Shown here one piece after another: positions 17,995-26,477 of a stretch of 64,000 bases of DNA. A program made the position numbers and the translations under genes. The notes beneath the pieces were generated by a model that saw only the letters and a list, made by a program, of their open reading frames with translations, had not been told where the DNA came from and ran no database searches. The DNA comes from Agrobacterium larrymoorei (lineage in GTDB: Bacteria; Pseudomonadota; Alphaproteobacteria; Rhizobiales; Rhizobiaceae). Every line of letters starts with the position of its first letter. Within the stretch, counting starts at the first letter, position 1. The stretch spans positions 1,996,001 to 2,060,000 of the forward strand of contig NZ_CP039691.1 of NCBI RefSeq assembly GCF_005145045.1. The letters run 5' to 3'.

Positions 17995-18825
17995 ATGGTT
18001 ACTTACATCGACGCGGCATCGGCACCAAAGAAGAATACGGGTGTGATCCGCCTGTATAGTTCTGAAGATTTCGAAGGCATGCGCAAGGCAAGCCAGTTGA
18101 CCGCGCGTTGTCTGGACGAGCTGGCAAGCATCGTGAAGCCCGGCGTGACGACCAATGCCATCGACCGCTTCGTCTTCGAATTCGGCGCGGATCATAACGC
18201 CCTGCCCGCCACACTGAATTATCGCGGCTATACGAAATCCGTCTGCACTTCCATCAATCACGTCGTCTGCCACGGCATTCCAGATGACAAGCCGTTGCGA
18301 GAGGGCGATGTCGTCAACATCGACGTGACCTATATTCTCGATGGCTGGTACGGCGATTCGAGCCGCATGTATCCCGTCGGCCAGATCAAGCGTGCGGCGG
18401 AACGCCTGCTGGAAGTCACCTATGAGTGCCTTCTGCGCGGCATCGCCGCCGTGAAGCCCGGCGTTCGCACCGGCGCTATCGGCGCGGCCATCCAGGCTTA
18501 TGCGGAAGCGGAGCGCTGCTCCGTGGTGACGGATTTCTGCGGCCACGGCGTTGGCCGCCTGTTTCACGATACGCCGAACATTCTGCATTACGGCAAGGAA
18601 AGCGATGGCCCGGAAATCCGCGAAGGCATGATCTTCACCATCGAACCGATGATCAACCTCGGCAAGCCGCATGTGAAGGTGCTTTCCGATGGCTGGACGG
18701 CGGTCACGCGCGACCGTTCGCTATCTGCGCAGTATGAGCATGCGGTTGGCGTCACGGCCACCGGCTGTGAGGTCTTCACGCTTTCCCCGGGCGGCTTCGA
18801 CCGACCCGGCCTGCCGCCGCTCTAA
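17995..18825 (+). CDS. map: Methionine aminopeptidase, type I
   Basis: Metal-dependent enzyme that removes the initiator methionine from new proteins in the cytosol. The 276-residue protein has the pita-bread fold motifs HGIPDDKPLREGDVVNIDVT (first metal aspartates), CGHGVGRLFHDTPNI (metal histidine) and GMIFTIEPMI (metal glutamate). An extension of about 20 residues precedes the core, as in many alphaproteobacterial copies. It is 18 bp upstream of radC on the same strand. The gene is essential in most bacteria unless a second copy exists. Confidence 0.95.
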   Translation: MVTYIDAASAPKKNTGVIRLYSSEDFEGMRKASQLTARCLDELASIVKPGVTTNAIDRFVFEFGADHNALPATLNYRGYTKSVCTSINHVVCHGIPDDKPLREGDVVNIDVTYILDGWYGDSSRMYPVGQIKRAAERLLEVTYECLLRGIAAVKPGVRTGAIGAAIQAYAEAERCSVVTDFCGHGVGRLFHDTPNILHYGKESDGPEIREGMIFTIEPMINLGKPHVKVLSDGWTAVTRDRSLSAQYEHAVGVTATGCEVFTLSPGGFDRPGLPPL

Positions 18826-18843
18826 TTCGAGAGTTACAGCCAG

Positions 18844-19683
18844 ATGGCAAAAAGCCCCTCTTCTCCCGCCGGAAAGCCAACGACATTTCAAGAAGAGAGC
18901 GGGGACGCCGACCTGTTCGAAGTGGTGGACGAGCGCGGCTTCTTTTCCGAACCCCGGCAGGCGGTGAAGAAGGCCAAAGCCGAACCGGCAGCGCCATCAC
19001 CGGACGCAGATATGGCGCACTACCACGGCCACCGCGAAAGGCTGCGCGCCAAATATCGCGACAACGGCGATGGCGCGCTGGCAGATTACGAGTTGCTGGA
19101 ACTGCTGCTTTTCCGGCTCATCCCTCGCCGCGATACCAAACCGATTGCGAAAGCCCTGATTGCCCGTTTCGGCACGCTGTCCGGCGTGCTTGGCGCACCG
19201 GTCGGTCTTTTGCAGGAGGTGAAAGGGGTCGGCGAAGCGGTGGCGCTGGATCTCAAGCTCATCGCCTCCGTTTCCCAGCGCATGCTGAAAAGCGAAATCC
19301 GCAACAAACAGGTCCTCGGCTCCTGGTCGTCGGTCATCGATTACTGCCATGCGGCAATGGCGCACGAAACCCGCGAACAATTCCGCATTCTCTTCCTCGA
19401 CAAGCGCAACGTGCTGATTGCCGACGAGGTGCAGGGACACGGCACGGTGGACCACACCCCGGTCTATCCCCGCGAAGTGGTGCGCCGCGCACTGGAACTC
19501 TCCTCCACCGCCATCATACTCGTGCATAACCACCCCAGCGGCGACCCCACCCCGTCACGCGCCGATATCGAGATGACGAAGACCATCATCGACACCGCAA
19601 AACCACTGGGCATCGCCGTGCACGACCACATCATCATCGGCAAGGATGGCCATGTGAGTTTCAAGGGGTTGCGGTTGATTTGA
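18844..19683 (+). CDS. radC: RadC family protein (JAMM/MPN domain)
   Basis: Protein of 279 residues with the helix-hairpin-helix N-terminal half ([38 protein letters not shown]) and a C-terminal JAMM-type domain. The zinc motif [14 protein letters not shown] is complete (His228, His230, Asp241). Despite the name, a role in DNA repair is not established. The first 55 residues are poorly conserved and charged. It follows map closely. Downstream, 19698-19720 forms an AGGTTTGGC/GCCAAACCT hairpin, a possible transcript end. Confidence 0.93.
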   Translation: MAKSPSSPAGKPTTFQEESGDADLFEVVDERGFFSEPRQAVKKAKAEPAAPSPDADMAHYHGHRERLRAKYRDNGDGALADYELLELLLFRLIPRRDTKPIAKALIARFGTLSGVLGAPVGLLQEVKGVGEAVALDLKLIASVSQRMLKSEIRNKQVLGSWSSVIDYCHAAMAHETREQFRILFLDKRNVLIADEVQGHGTVDHTPVYPREVVRRALELSSTAIILVHNHPSGDPTPSRADIEMTKTIIDTAKPLGIAVHDHIIIGKDGHVSFKGLRLI

Positions 19684-19806
19684 TTGGTGACGTTGATAGG
19701 TTTGGCTTTTTGCCAAACCTGCCTTGAGCCACTGCTTTCCAGTCAAGTTGACCAGCGCTGCGCAATTGCCAAAGTCGATTACGTCGACGGCTCCACTCCC
19801 ACTGCA

Positions 19807-19835
19807 GTCATCCTCGGGCTTGACCCGAGGATCCA
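19807..19835. repeat. Palindromic element C, single hairpin arm
   Basis: One copy of the arm GTCATCCTCGGGCTTGACCC continuing to 19835, nearly identical to the left arm of element B. The region 19684-20563 (880 bp) has no gene. It holds this arm, decayed copies around 19870-19990 that share CCATTGCTGTCCG and CCTTGTGCC words, element D and element E. Confidence 0.7.
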
Positions 19836-20036
19836 CAACCATTTGATTTCGTTGATGGCGATGGACTTTCGTCGCAAGGCCATTGCTGTCCGATTTAGAT
19901 TCCTGAGCCCTTTATGCGGAGCCAGAGGCTCGATGAGAGACGGTAAATACACCCGCAACCGTCATCCTCGGCCTTGTGCCACTGCTGTCCGGTTTAAACT
20001 GAGTGAATAGTTTAGGGCGAGAACAGCTCCCCCACC

Positions 20037-20148
20037 CGTCACCCCGCACTTGATGCGGGGTCCAGCAGACGCGCGTCTGCGCGTCGAAAAAGTCTTTCAG
20101 ACCAAAGACTTGGTCTGGCTGGATCCCGGATCAAGTCCGGGATGACGG
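20037..20148. repeat. Palindromic element D, full RIME-like copy
   Basis: Left arm hairpin CCCCGCA-CTTGA-TGCGGGG and right arm hairpin TCCCGGA-TCAAG-TCCGGGA flank the same core as element A (GACGCGCGTCTGCGCG, then CAGACCAA-loop-TTGGTCTG). Stem bases differ from element A but pair correctly, which indicates compensatory change. Confidence 0.8.
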
Positions 20149-20279
20149 AAACGGGGCCGCACCGTCGCCACCCTGCAGCGAACGCGGTCAAAGCGTGTCC
20201 CTACCGGATTTCAAGGATGGAACTGCAATGCATTTAAGGCCTTGCCCGCGTTCGCACATTTAGACTGGACAGTAATGGC

Positions 20280-20339
20280 CTTGTGCCGAGGATCTGCTAA
20301 CATTAACAAAAACAATTGGTTGCAGATCCTCGGGACAAG
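20280..20339. repeat. Long inverted repeat (element E)
   Basis: 18-bp arms at 20280-20297 and 20322-20339 with one mismatch and a 24-nt AT-rich loop. The arm words GCCGAGGATC and GATCCTCGGG relate it to elements B and C. It could also act as a transcript terminator ahead of tadE. Confidence 0.65.
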
Positions 20340-20563
20340 CCCGAAGATGACGGAGGTGGGTTTTGGGACGCTTATTCCCCGGCAAATATCGTTCTCTCAT
20401 AACGACGTCCTCCTCACTCAATATCATCCGTTTCCACCACCAAAGCACGATCTTCCCCCTGCCCCAAACCGGCACACAACCCAAGCGTGGCCAATTAATC
20501 AAAAATCAATATATCTAAATTAGCTTCTTCGAAAATAATAATATTAAACATCGAGGGAGCGCC

Positions 20564-20986
20564 ATGGCACGTATGGCACAATTTCTCCGCAACCGGTCGG
20601 GTTCTTCGGCGGTTGAGTTTGCAATCGTCGCGCCTGTTTTCATCCTCGTTTTGCTGACCATGATCGCCTATGGCATCTATCTGATGGCGGCCTATGCGGT
20701 GCAGCAGGTTGCTGCGGATGCGGCGAGAACCGCCATTGCGGGCCTCAACACCACCGAGCGCGAAACGCTGGCGAAAGACTATGTCAACAAGAGCGCGCTG
20801 GACTATGTGTTCCTGGACAAGCGCCGGGTGAATGTCAGCGTCGGCACCGATCCCACCAACAACAATCAGTTCACCGTAACCGTGGAGTATGACGCGACCG
20901 ATCTGCCGATCTGGAGCCTCTACACCTATGCCTTGCCGGAAAAGACCATAAGACGCTTCTCCACAATTCGGATCGGGGGTGTGTGA
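20564..20986 (+). CDS. tadE: TadE-like pseudopilin/assembly protein
   Basis: Protein of 140 residues with the TadE-like signature: a short basic leader, then SSAVEFAIVAPVFILVLLTM as the single membrane helix (residues 14-33), with the Glu at position +5 typical of prepilin-like cleavage sites. The rest is a small extracytoplasmic domain. In Tad systems such minor pilins help build Flp pili. The overlap-free junction with the TadG-like gene (1 bp apart) marks an operon. No tad ATPase, secretin or prepilin peptidase gene is in this window. Confidence 0.87.
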   Translation: MARMAQFLRNRSGSSAVEFAIVAPVFILVLLTMIAYGIYLMAAYAVQQVAADAARTAIAGLNTTERETLAKDYVNKSALDYVFLDKRRVNVSVGTDPTNNNQFTVTVEYDATDLPIWSLYTYALPEKTIRRFSTIRIGGV

Positions 20987-20987
20987 C

Positions 20988-22718
20988 ATGCGGAAACTGC
21001 GCTCTCTTCTTCGCCGCGCGAAAGACGATACCTCCGGCAACATCGCCATCATGGCAGGTGTTACCGCGCCGCTGATTGCAGGCGTGCTGGCGCTTGGTGT
21101 GGACTATGGTTATCTGACGCTGCAAAAGCGGCAGCTTCAGCAAACGGCAGACCTCGCAGCAATTTCGGCAGCAGCCGCCACCAATGCGGAACAGGCCGTG
21201 CTGCAATATTTCCAGCTGAACGGAAAGAAGATCGGCGTCAAAACCGGCTCCGGCCTGCTGACGTCCACCGGCACAATTCCGTTTGATCCTGAAATAGACT
21301 CGCCCGGCGTCAACGGTTATGCGGAAGTCACCAAGGGGAGATATGTGCCGGATGCGAGCGTAGCAGTTGGCCAGCGCTTTGTGGAAAACGCCACACCAAC
21401 CAATGCCGTAAAGGTCAACATCGTTGAAAAAGGCCAGATTTATTTCGCCTCTACCTTCACCACCGCCCCGAAGATTTCCGCAGTCGGCACCGCCGCCGCT
21501 CAGCGGGTCGCGGCATTCTCGGTCGGATCACGGTTGACGAGCCTCAATGATGGCCTGCTGAACAGCCTGCTCGGCGGCCTTCTCGGCTCCACCGTGTCGC
21601 TCAAGCTGATGGATTATCAGGGCCTCGTCAGCGCCGACGTCAATCTGCTCAAGGTCATCGATATTCTGGCACTCGATCTCGGTCTTAAAGCCGGAACATA
21701 TCGCGACGTCCTCGCGACAGAGGTAACCGTCAGCAGGTTCCTGAATGCGCTAGGCAGAACGACCGGACTTCAGCCATCCGTCGTGACCGCAGTCAAGAAT
21801 CTGGAACGGGCAGCAAACAAGACCAGCATCAGCCTGCCGCTTGAAAAGATCATCAATCCGGGACCGTTTCTCGACAACCTCGTCGGCAGCAGCGACAATC
21901 TGAAAGTGACCGCAGGCCTGTTCGACCTCATTTCCGCAGCCGCCGTTGCAGCCAATGGCAGCAAGCAGATAGCGCTGGATGCGGGCAGCAATGTGCTCGG
22001 CCTCGCCTCGACCAAAATCACGCTTGCAATCGGCGAACCGCCCGTCGGCACACCGTCTCTGGCGGTCGGCGCGCCCGGCACCATTGTTCGCACGGCGCAA
22101 ACGCGCCTTGCAGTCGAAACCTCCGTCAGCGGCTTGAAAGCACTTCTCGGGCTTCAGGTACGTCTTCCGCTTTATGTAGAAGTTGCAAATGCGGAAGCGA
22201 AGCTCGCCGACATTCGCTGCACCAGCGGCGGCAATGGCACAGTGGATGTGGAAGTCGTGCCGGGCCTGGCCGAAATCTCGCTCGGCACCGTCGACACCAC
22301 CGCCTTCAACAATTTCGGCAAGACGCCCCGCGTCACGAAAACCTCCATCGTCGATTCACTCCTCGTTAAGATCAACGGCATGGCGCATATCAAAAGCGGC
22401 AACCTGACGAAAACCAAGCTCACCTTCCAGCAGACGGAAATCGCTCAGGCCAAGATAAAGCAGGTCTCCACCAAGGATGTCACCACATCACTGGTCACCT
22501 CCCTGCTCAAAAACCTCGACCTCGATATCAACATCCTCTTCCTGACAATCGGCACCCCAACCGTGGTGCAGGCGGCGCTGGCAGATACTTTAAGCGTGGC
22601 GACCGGACCAATCGATGAACTCCTCTACAACACGCTTATGGTGCTGGGGGTGAAGATTGGAGAAGCGGATGTTCGGGTAACGGACCTGCGGTGCATGCAG
22701 CCGGCTTTGGTGCAGTGA
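20988..22718 (+). CDS. tadG: TadG-like protein with Flp pilus-type N terminus
   Basis: Protein of 576 residues from the ATG at 20988; a GTG at 20979 is possible but overlaps tadE. The N-terminal helix reads SGNIAIMAGVTAPLIAGVLA, followed by GVDYGYLTLQKRQLQQTADLAAI, the conserved TadG/DUF2134 block. The long C-terminal region is rich in leucine, threonine and alanine and has few cysteines. It is predicted to be anchored in the inner membrane and exposed outside, with a role in pilus or surface adhesion. The exact function is not shown. Confidence 0.87.
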   Translation: MRKLRSLLRRAKDDTSGNIAIMAGVTAPLIAGVLALGVDYGYLTLQKRQLQQTADLAAISAAAATNAEQAVLQYFQLNGKKIGVKTGSGLLTSTGTIPFDPEIDSPGVNGYAEVTKGRYVPDASVAVGQRFVENATPTNAVKVNIVEKGQIYFASTFTTAPKISAVGTAAAQRVAAFSVGSRLTSLNDGLLNSLLGGLLGSTVSLKLMDYQGLVSADVNLLKVIDILALDLGLKAGTYRDVLATEVTVSRFLNALGRTTGLQPSVVTAVKNLERAANKTSISLPLEKIINPGPFLDNLVGSSDNLKVTAGLFDLISAAAVAANGSKQIALDAGSNVLGLASTKITLAIGEPPVGTPSLAVGAPGTIVRTAQTRLAVETSVSGLKALLGLQVRLPLYVEVANAEAKLADIRCTSGGNGTVDVEVVPGLAEISLGTVDTTAFNNFGKTPRVTKTSIVDSLLVKINGMAHIKSGNLTKTKLTFQQTEIAQAKIKQVSTKDVTTSLVTSLLKNLDLDINILFLTIGTPTVVQAALADTLSVATGPIDELLYNTLMVLGVKIGEADVRVTDLRCMQPALVQ

Positions 22719-22899
22719 GTGTTAAAATCTGACTTGGAAAGCGTCCCGTAAAGTTCTAGCGAGGCGAGTTGCGAGAGGCGCTTTGAGCGCGCGGGAGATG
22801 CCGTGAAGCTCAGCCTATGCAGCCTTGTAGAACGAGGCTTGGGTATCGGCGACGTACGAGATGACTAAACCACGTACCTACCGTTCGCCATGCCCACGT

Positions 22900-23853
22900 C
22901 TATTCCGCAGCATCCTGCATTTCTCCAGCGACAGCAAACGACAGGAAGTTCTTGTTCGGGCATTCCGCCAGACGCTGATGGAATGCGTCCACCAGCCACT
23001 GCGCGGCTGGGCCTGCGGGCGTATCTGCCTTGCGCAGCGCGTAAAGCGGATATTCCCCGCCTTCATAGGCGTCCAGCGTAAGCGCCTTTAAAGCGCCGTT
23101 CATGATGTCGTTTCTGACGAGCGAGGCTGGGAGGCCGCCCCAGCCTAGGCCGCCTTTGATGAGTTGGTATTTGGTAGCGATATCGCTGACGCGCCATTTC
23201 TTGTAGGACAGCACGTTGAAATCCCGGCCCTTGGTCAGCCCAGACGTATCGGTGACGACGAGTTGCACCTCCTCGCGCACATCGGCCAGCGTCAGGGGAC
23301 GGTCGATTTTCGCTAGCGGGTGATCGGCTGCAACGACCGGTACCATGAAGGAATGGCCGACCTTTTCGATCACCAGCCCGTCATCCTGATGGAACATTGC
23401 GCCGCCAATGCCGATACTGGCTTTTCGGCTCAGCACCATTTCCATGACCATGCCGAGCTCACCCACATTGAGATTGAGTGTAACAGTCGGGAAAACCTCG
23501 CGGAATTGTCTGAGCACCGCCACCACGGCTTCCGCCGGGACCATGGTGCTCAGCGCCAGCGCGACCTCGGCTTCCAGCCCCTGTTTCAGACCTTTGGCGC
23601 GCGCGCGCATTTCCTGCAAACCGGCGACGATGCGGCGTGCATCTTCAAGCATCGCCCTGCCCTCATCGGTCAGTTTCGGCTGGCGCCCACTGCGTTCGAA
23701 CAACGAAACCTCGAGCTGCGCCTCAAGGTTGGCGATGGTGTAGCTGACGACGGATTGCGCGCGGTTCAGCGACCGTGACGCTGCCGAGAAACTTCCGGTT
23801 TCGGCAACGGTCAGGAAAACCTGCAACTGGTCAAGGGTGGGGTTGGCGTCCAT
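22900..23853 (-). CDS. LysR-type transcriptional regulator
   Basis: Regulator of 317 residues with the LysR N-terminal helix-turn-helix (LDQLQVFLTVAETGSFSAAS, residues 7-26, then RAQSVVSYTIANLEAQL) and a periplasmic-binding-like effector domain. It is divergent from the azoreductase gene with 137 bp between, the classic arrangement in which the LysR protein controls the neighbour. The inducer is unknown, but quinones or azo compounds would fit. No unusual features are seen. Confidence 0.92.
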   Translation of the reverse strand: MDANPTLDQLQVFLTVAETGSFSAASRSLNRAQSVVSYTIANLEAQLEVSLFERSGRQPKLTDEGRAMLEDARRIVAGLQEMRARAKGLKQGLEAEVALALSTMVPAEAVVAVLRQFREVFPTVTLNLNVGELGMVMEMVLSRKASIGIGGAMFHQDDGLVIEKVGHSFMVPVVAADHPLAKIDRPLTLADVREEVQLVVTDTSGLTKGRDFNVLSYKKWRVSDIATKYQLIKGGLGWGGLPASLVRNDIMNGALKALTLDAYEGGEYPLYALRKADTPAGPAAQWLVDAFHQRLAECPNKNFLSFAVAGEMQDAAE

Positions 23854-23990
23854 CTTCCATCCATTTCATCGATAGGTCAATTCCACATTATCACAGTTTT
23901 CTTGATGACAACATTGTTCGATATATCCTGCAACTATCGGGTCGATCCCAGCCCGAGCGAGTTCCCAAGTCTGAAAGAGGCTATTTGAAA

Positions 23991-24605
23991 ATGTCGAAAA
24001 TTCTTCTCGTTACTTCCAGCCCACGCGGCTCCGAATCCCTTTCCAACAAGTTCGCCACCGATCTGGCCACCAAGATCCAGGCGCAGTCCAACGGCTCTAT
24101 CACCCATCTCGACCTCGGTCAGAATCCTATCCCGCACCTCGACGACGTGACGACCTCGGCAATCCGCAAGGCTCCAGACCAGCGCAATGCAGAAGAAGCA
24201 TCTGCTGCCGATTACTCGGACAAGCGCGTTGCAGAACTGATGGAAGCCGACACGGTCATCATCGGCACAGGCCTCATCAACTTCTCGATCTATTCCGGCC
24301 TCAAGTCCTGGATCGATAACGTTGCACGCGCTGGCCAGACCTTCAAGTACACCGAATCCGGCCCGGTTGGCCTTGCAACAGGCAAGAAGGTTTACATCGT
24401 TCTTTCCGCAGCTGGCGTTTATTCCGAAGGCCCAGCCGCTTCGCTGGAACACGCCGTTCCGTACCTGAAGACCGTTCTCGGCTTCATGGGCATGACCGAT
24501 GTTGAAGTCATCCGCATCGAAGGCCTGGCATTTGGACCGGAAGCTGCCGAAAAGGCAATTGCTGCCGCCAACGCCAAGGTCGAAGAGCTGGCAAAGGCCG
24601 CATAA
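23991..24605 (+). CDS. azoR: FMN-dependent NADH-azoreductase/quinone reductase
   Basis: Flavodoxin-fold enzyme of 204 residues that reduces quinones and azo compounds with NADH, using FMN. The FMN-phosphate loop appears as SSPRGSESLSNKFA near residue 9, followed later by GTGLINFSIYSGLKSWIDN. Length and motifs match AzoR (formerly AcpD). The gene is divergent from a LysR regulator and closed by a strong hairpin at 24646. The ATG at 23991 is favoured over upstream in-frame starts because the flavodoxin strand begins there. Confidence 0.93.
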   Translation: MSKILLVTSSPRGSESLSNKFATDLATKIQAQSNGSITHLDLGQNPIPHLDDVTTSAIRKAPDQRNAEEASAADYSDKRVAELMEADTVIIGTGLINFSIYSGLKSWIDNVARAGQTFKYTESGPVGLATGKKVYIVLSAAGVYSEGPAASLEHAVPYLKTVLGFMGMTDVEVIRIEGLAFGPEAAEKAIAAANAKVEELAKAA

Positions 24606-24645
24606 AAAAAGCGGCCAATCGGTCGCTTCCTTGCAAGTTTTCATA

Positions 24646-24677
24646 ACGGTCGCGGCTTCCGCGGCCGTTATTTTTTA
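24646..24677. terminator. Bidirectional terminator between azoR and hlyU-like gene
   Basis: Hairpin AACGGTCGCGG-CTT-CCGCGGCCGTT followed by a T-rich run on the plus strand. It overlaps the end of the convergent gene at 24668. Confidence 0.7.
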
Positions 24678-24970
24678 TCGACAAACAGCGATGGTCCGCT
24701 TTGGTCGATGATGAGTTTCGCCTTGCGCACGGTGCACTCGACAGCGTCATCGAGACTGGTGAAGACGTCGGCGCGCACGAAATCATGCACCAGCGTTTCC
24801 TCGCCCACCTTCTTCTCGATGCGGCCTGCAGGGCGGTACTGACCACCCTCCTTCAGCGGCGTCGCATAGATGGTGAAATCACCATGCTGATGCGGCTCGG
24901 ATGTCTCAGCCTTCTTCGGCGCATCGCTCGATTGACCGGAGCCGAAGAGTTTCGAGAAGAACGAAGCCAT
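24668..24970 (-). CDS. HlyU family protein
   Basis: Small protein of 100 residues of the HlyU family, named from a Vibrio hemolysin activator although most members are uncharacterised. Conserved pieces visible are YATPLKEGGQYRPAGRIEKK and DVFTSLDDAVECTVRKAKLIID. The N-terminal 30 residues are charged and variable. There is no ArsR-type helix-turn-helix, so it belongs to the second, small HlyU-type family. It is a single gene convergent with azoR. Function not known here. Confidence 0.8.
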   Translation of the reverse strand: MASFFSKLFGSGQSSDAPKKAETSEPHQHGDFTIYATPLKEGGQYRPAGRIEKKVGEETLVHDFVRADVFTSLDDAVECTVRKAKLIIDQSGPSLFVDKK

Positions 24971-25097
24971 GGTTTACCCTTCCTGTTGTCTTTCCGCAGG
25001 ACGGCGAAACCGCCCTGCTCCGTGATGCGCCTAGTCTTTTGTTGTCGCATGTACGTTATCGTTTTAATTGACGACAATTAAACGCGACATGCTTTCA

Positions 25098-26372
25098 TCA
25101 GATGATCAGGTTCGCAAGGATTTCATTCTCGGTTATATCCTCATAACCAAGCCCCGCCGCTTCGAAACGTTCGAACAGGCCGGTAAAATTCTCGCGAGAC
25201 GTGGTTTCGATACCGATCAGGATCGAGCCGAAGTTGCGGGCGGACTTCTTGAGATATTCGAAGCGGGCGACATCGTCATCCGGGCCGAGCAGGTTCAGGA
25301 AATCGCGCAGCGCGCCGGGGCGCTGCGGCAGGCGCAAAATGAAGTACTTCTTGACGCCGGTGTAACGCATGGCGCGTTCCTTCACGTCCGGCAGGCGCTC
25401 GAAATCGAAATTGCCACCGGAAACGACGCAGATGACGCGCTTGCCTTCCAGCTTTTCGCGACCGAGCTGCTCAAGCGCCGCAATCGAAAGCGCACCGGCG
25501 GGCTCCAGCACGACGCCTTCCAGATTCAGCATCTCGATCATGGTTACGCAAATCGCGTTTTCCGGGATGAGCTGAACCTGTTCGGAGGAATATTGCTTGA
25601 GCGCTTCGAAATTAAGATCGCCGATGCGCGCGACTGCGGCACCATCCACGAAATTATCCACGTTGTTGAGAGTTACGGGCTTGCCCTGTTCCAAGCTTCG
25701 CTTGAGGCTCGGCGCACCGGTCGGCTCGCAGAACACGAAATTCTCGCTCTTTACTTTTCCAGCGAGGAAACCGGTCACGCCGGAAGACAAGCCACCGCCG
25801 CCAACGGGCATGATGACCATATCCGGTGCGACGTCGTCTGGTAGCTGATCCACGATCTCGGCAGCAACGGTTGCCTGCCCTTCGATGATGTCCTCATGGT
25901 CGAACGGTGAGACCATGTAGCCATCCGTATCTTCGACATGCTGGCGGGCAGCGGCGTAGCATTGGTCGAAAATATCGCCGACCAGCCTGATCTTTATGAA
26001 CTCTCCGCCGAAGATGCGGGTCTTTTCGATCTTCTGTTGCGGGGTCGTCACAGGCATGAAGACCACGCCCTGAACGCCGAAGTGGCGGCAGGCGAAGGCA
26101 AAGCCCTGAGCGTGGTTGCCAGCGGAAGCGCAGACGAAAATCTTGCCCTTGCCCGCATGGGCAACGGCTTTGCGGAGAAAATTGAATGCGCCTCTAATCT
26201 TGTAGGAACGAACAGGCGTGAGGTCTTCGCGCTTCAGCCAAATCTCTGCTCCATAGCGACGGCTCAGATGTTCATTCAACTGCAACGGCGTTTCGGGAAA
26301 CAGTTCCCGAACTTCCCGCCGTGCGGCTTCTACAAGCAGTTTATCCACGATTTTCAATCCATTGAATTTCAC
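25098..26372 (-). CDS. ilvA: Threonine ammonia-lyase (threonine dehydratase)
   Basis: PLP enzyme that deaminates threonine to 2-oxobutanoate, the entry step of isoleucine synthesis. The PLP lysine is Lys58 in SYKIRGAF, and the phosphate-binding glycine loop reads PVGGGGLSSG. A single ACT-like regulatory segment follows at the C terminus (YFILRLPQRPGALRDFLNLL), pointing to the short form with limited allosteric control. I use the GTG at 26372 (424 residues) because the frame upstream to 26474 adds unrelated residues. The gene is divergent from trkH. Confidence 0.9.
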   Translation of the reverse strand: MKFNGLKIVDKLLVEAARREVRELFPETPLQLNEHLSRRYGAEIWLKREDLTPVRSYKIRGAFNFLRKAVAHAGKGKIFVCASAGNHAQGFAFACRHFGVQGVVFMPVTTPQQKIEKTRIFGGEFIKIRLVGDIFDQCYAAARQHVEDTDGYMVSPFDHEDIIEGQATVAAEIVDQLPDDVAPDMVIMPVGGGGLSSGVTGFLAGKVKSENFVFCEPTGAPSLKRSLEQGKPVTLNNVDNFVDGAAVARIGDLNFEALKQYSSEQVQLIPENAICVTMIEMLNLEGVVLEPAGALSIAALEQLGREKLEGKRVICVVSGGNFDFERLPDVKERAMRYTGVKKYFILRLPQRPGALRDFLNLLGPDDDVARFEYLKKSARNFGSILIGIETTSRENFTGLFERFEAAGLGYEDITENEILANLII

Positions 26373-26477
26373 GATGGCACCCGCTATGCCATAGGAACAG
26401 GCCCGACACAAAGACTCTTTGCGCCAGTTCGGTACGCTCAGTACATCGTTACGCTCAATTTTCGAGGTTTCCATTTC

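Noticed and set aside
19684..20563. CRISPR array or small ORFs in the repeat-rich gap
   Set aside because: Repeats are few, palindromic and irregularly spaced, without uniform spacers; the small ORFs lack ribosome sites.
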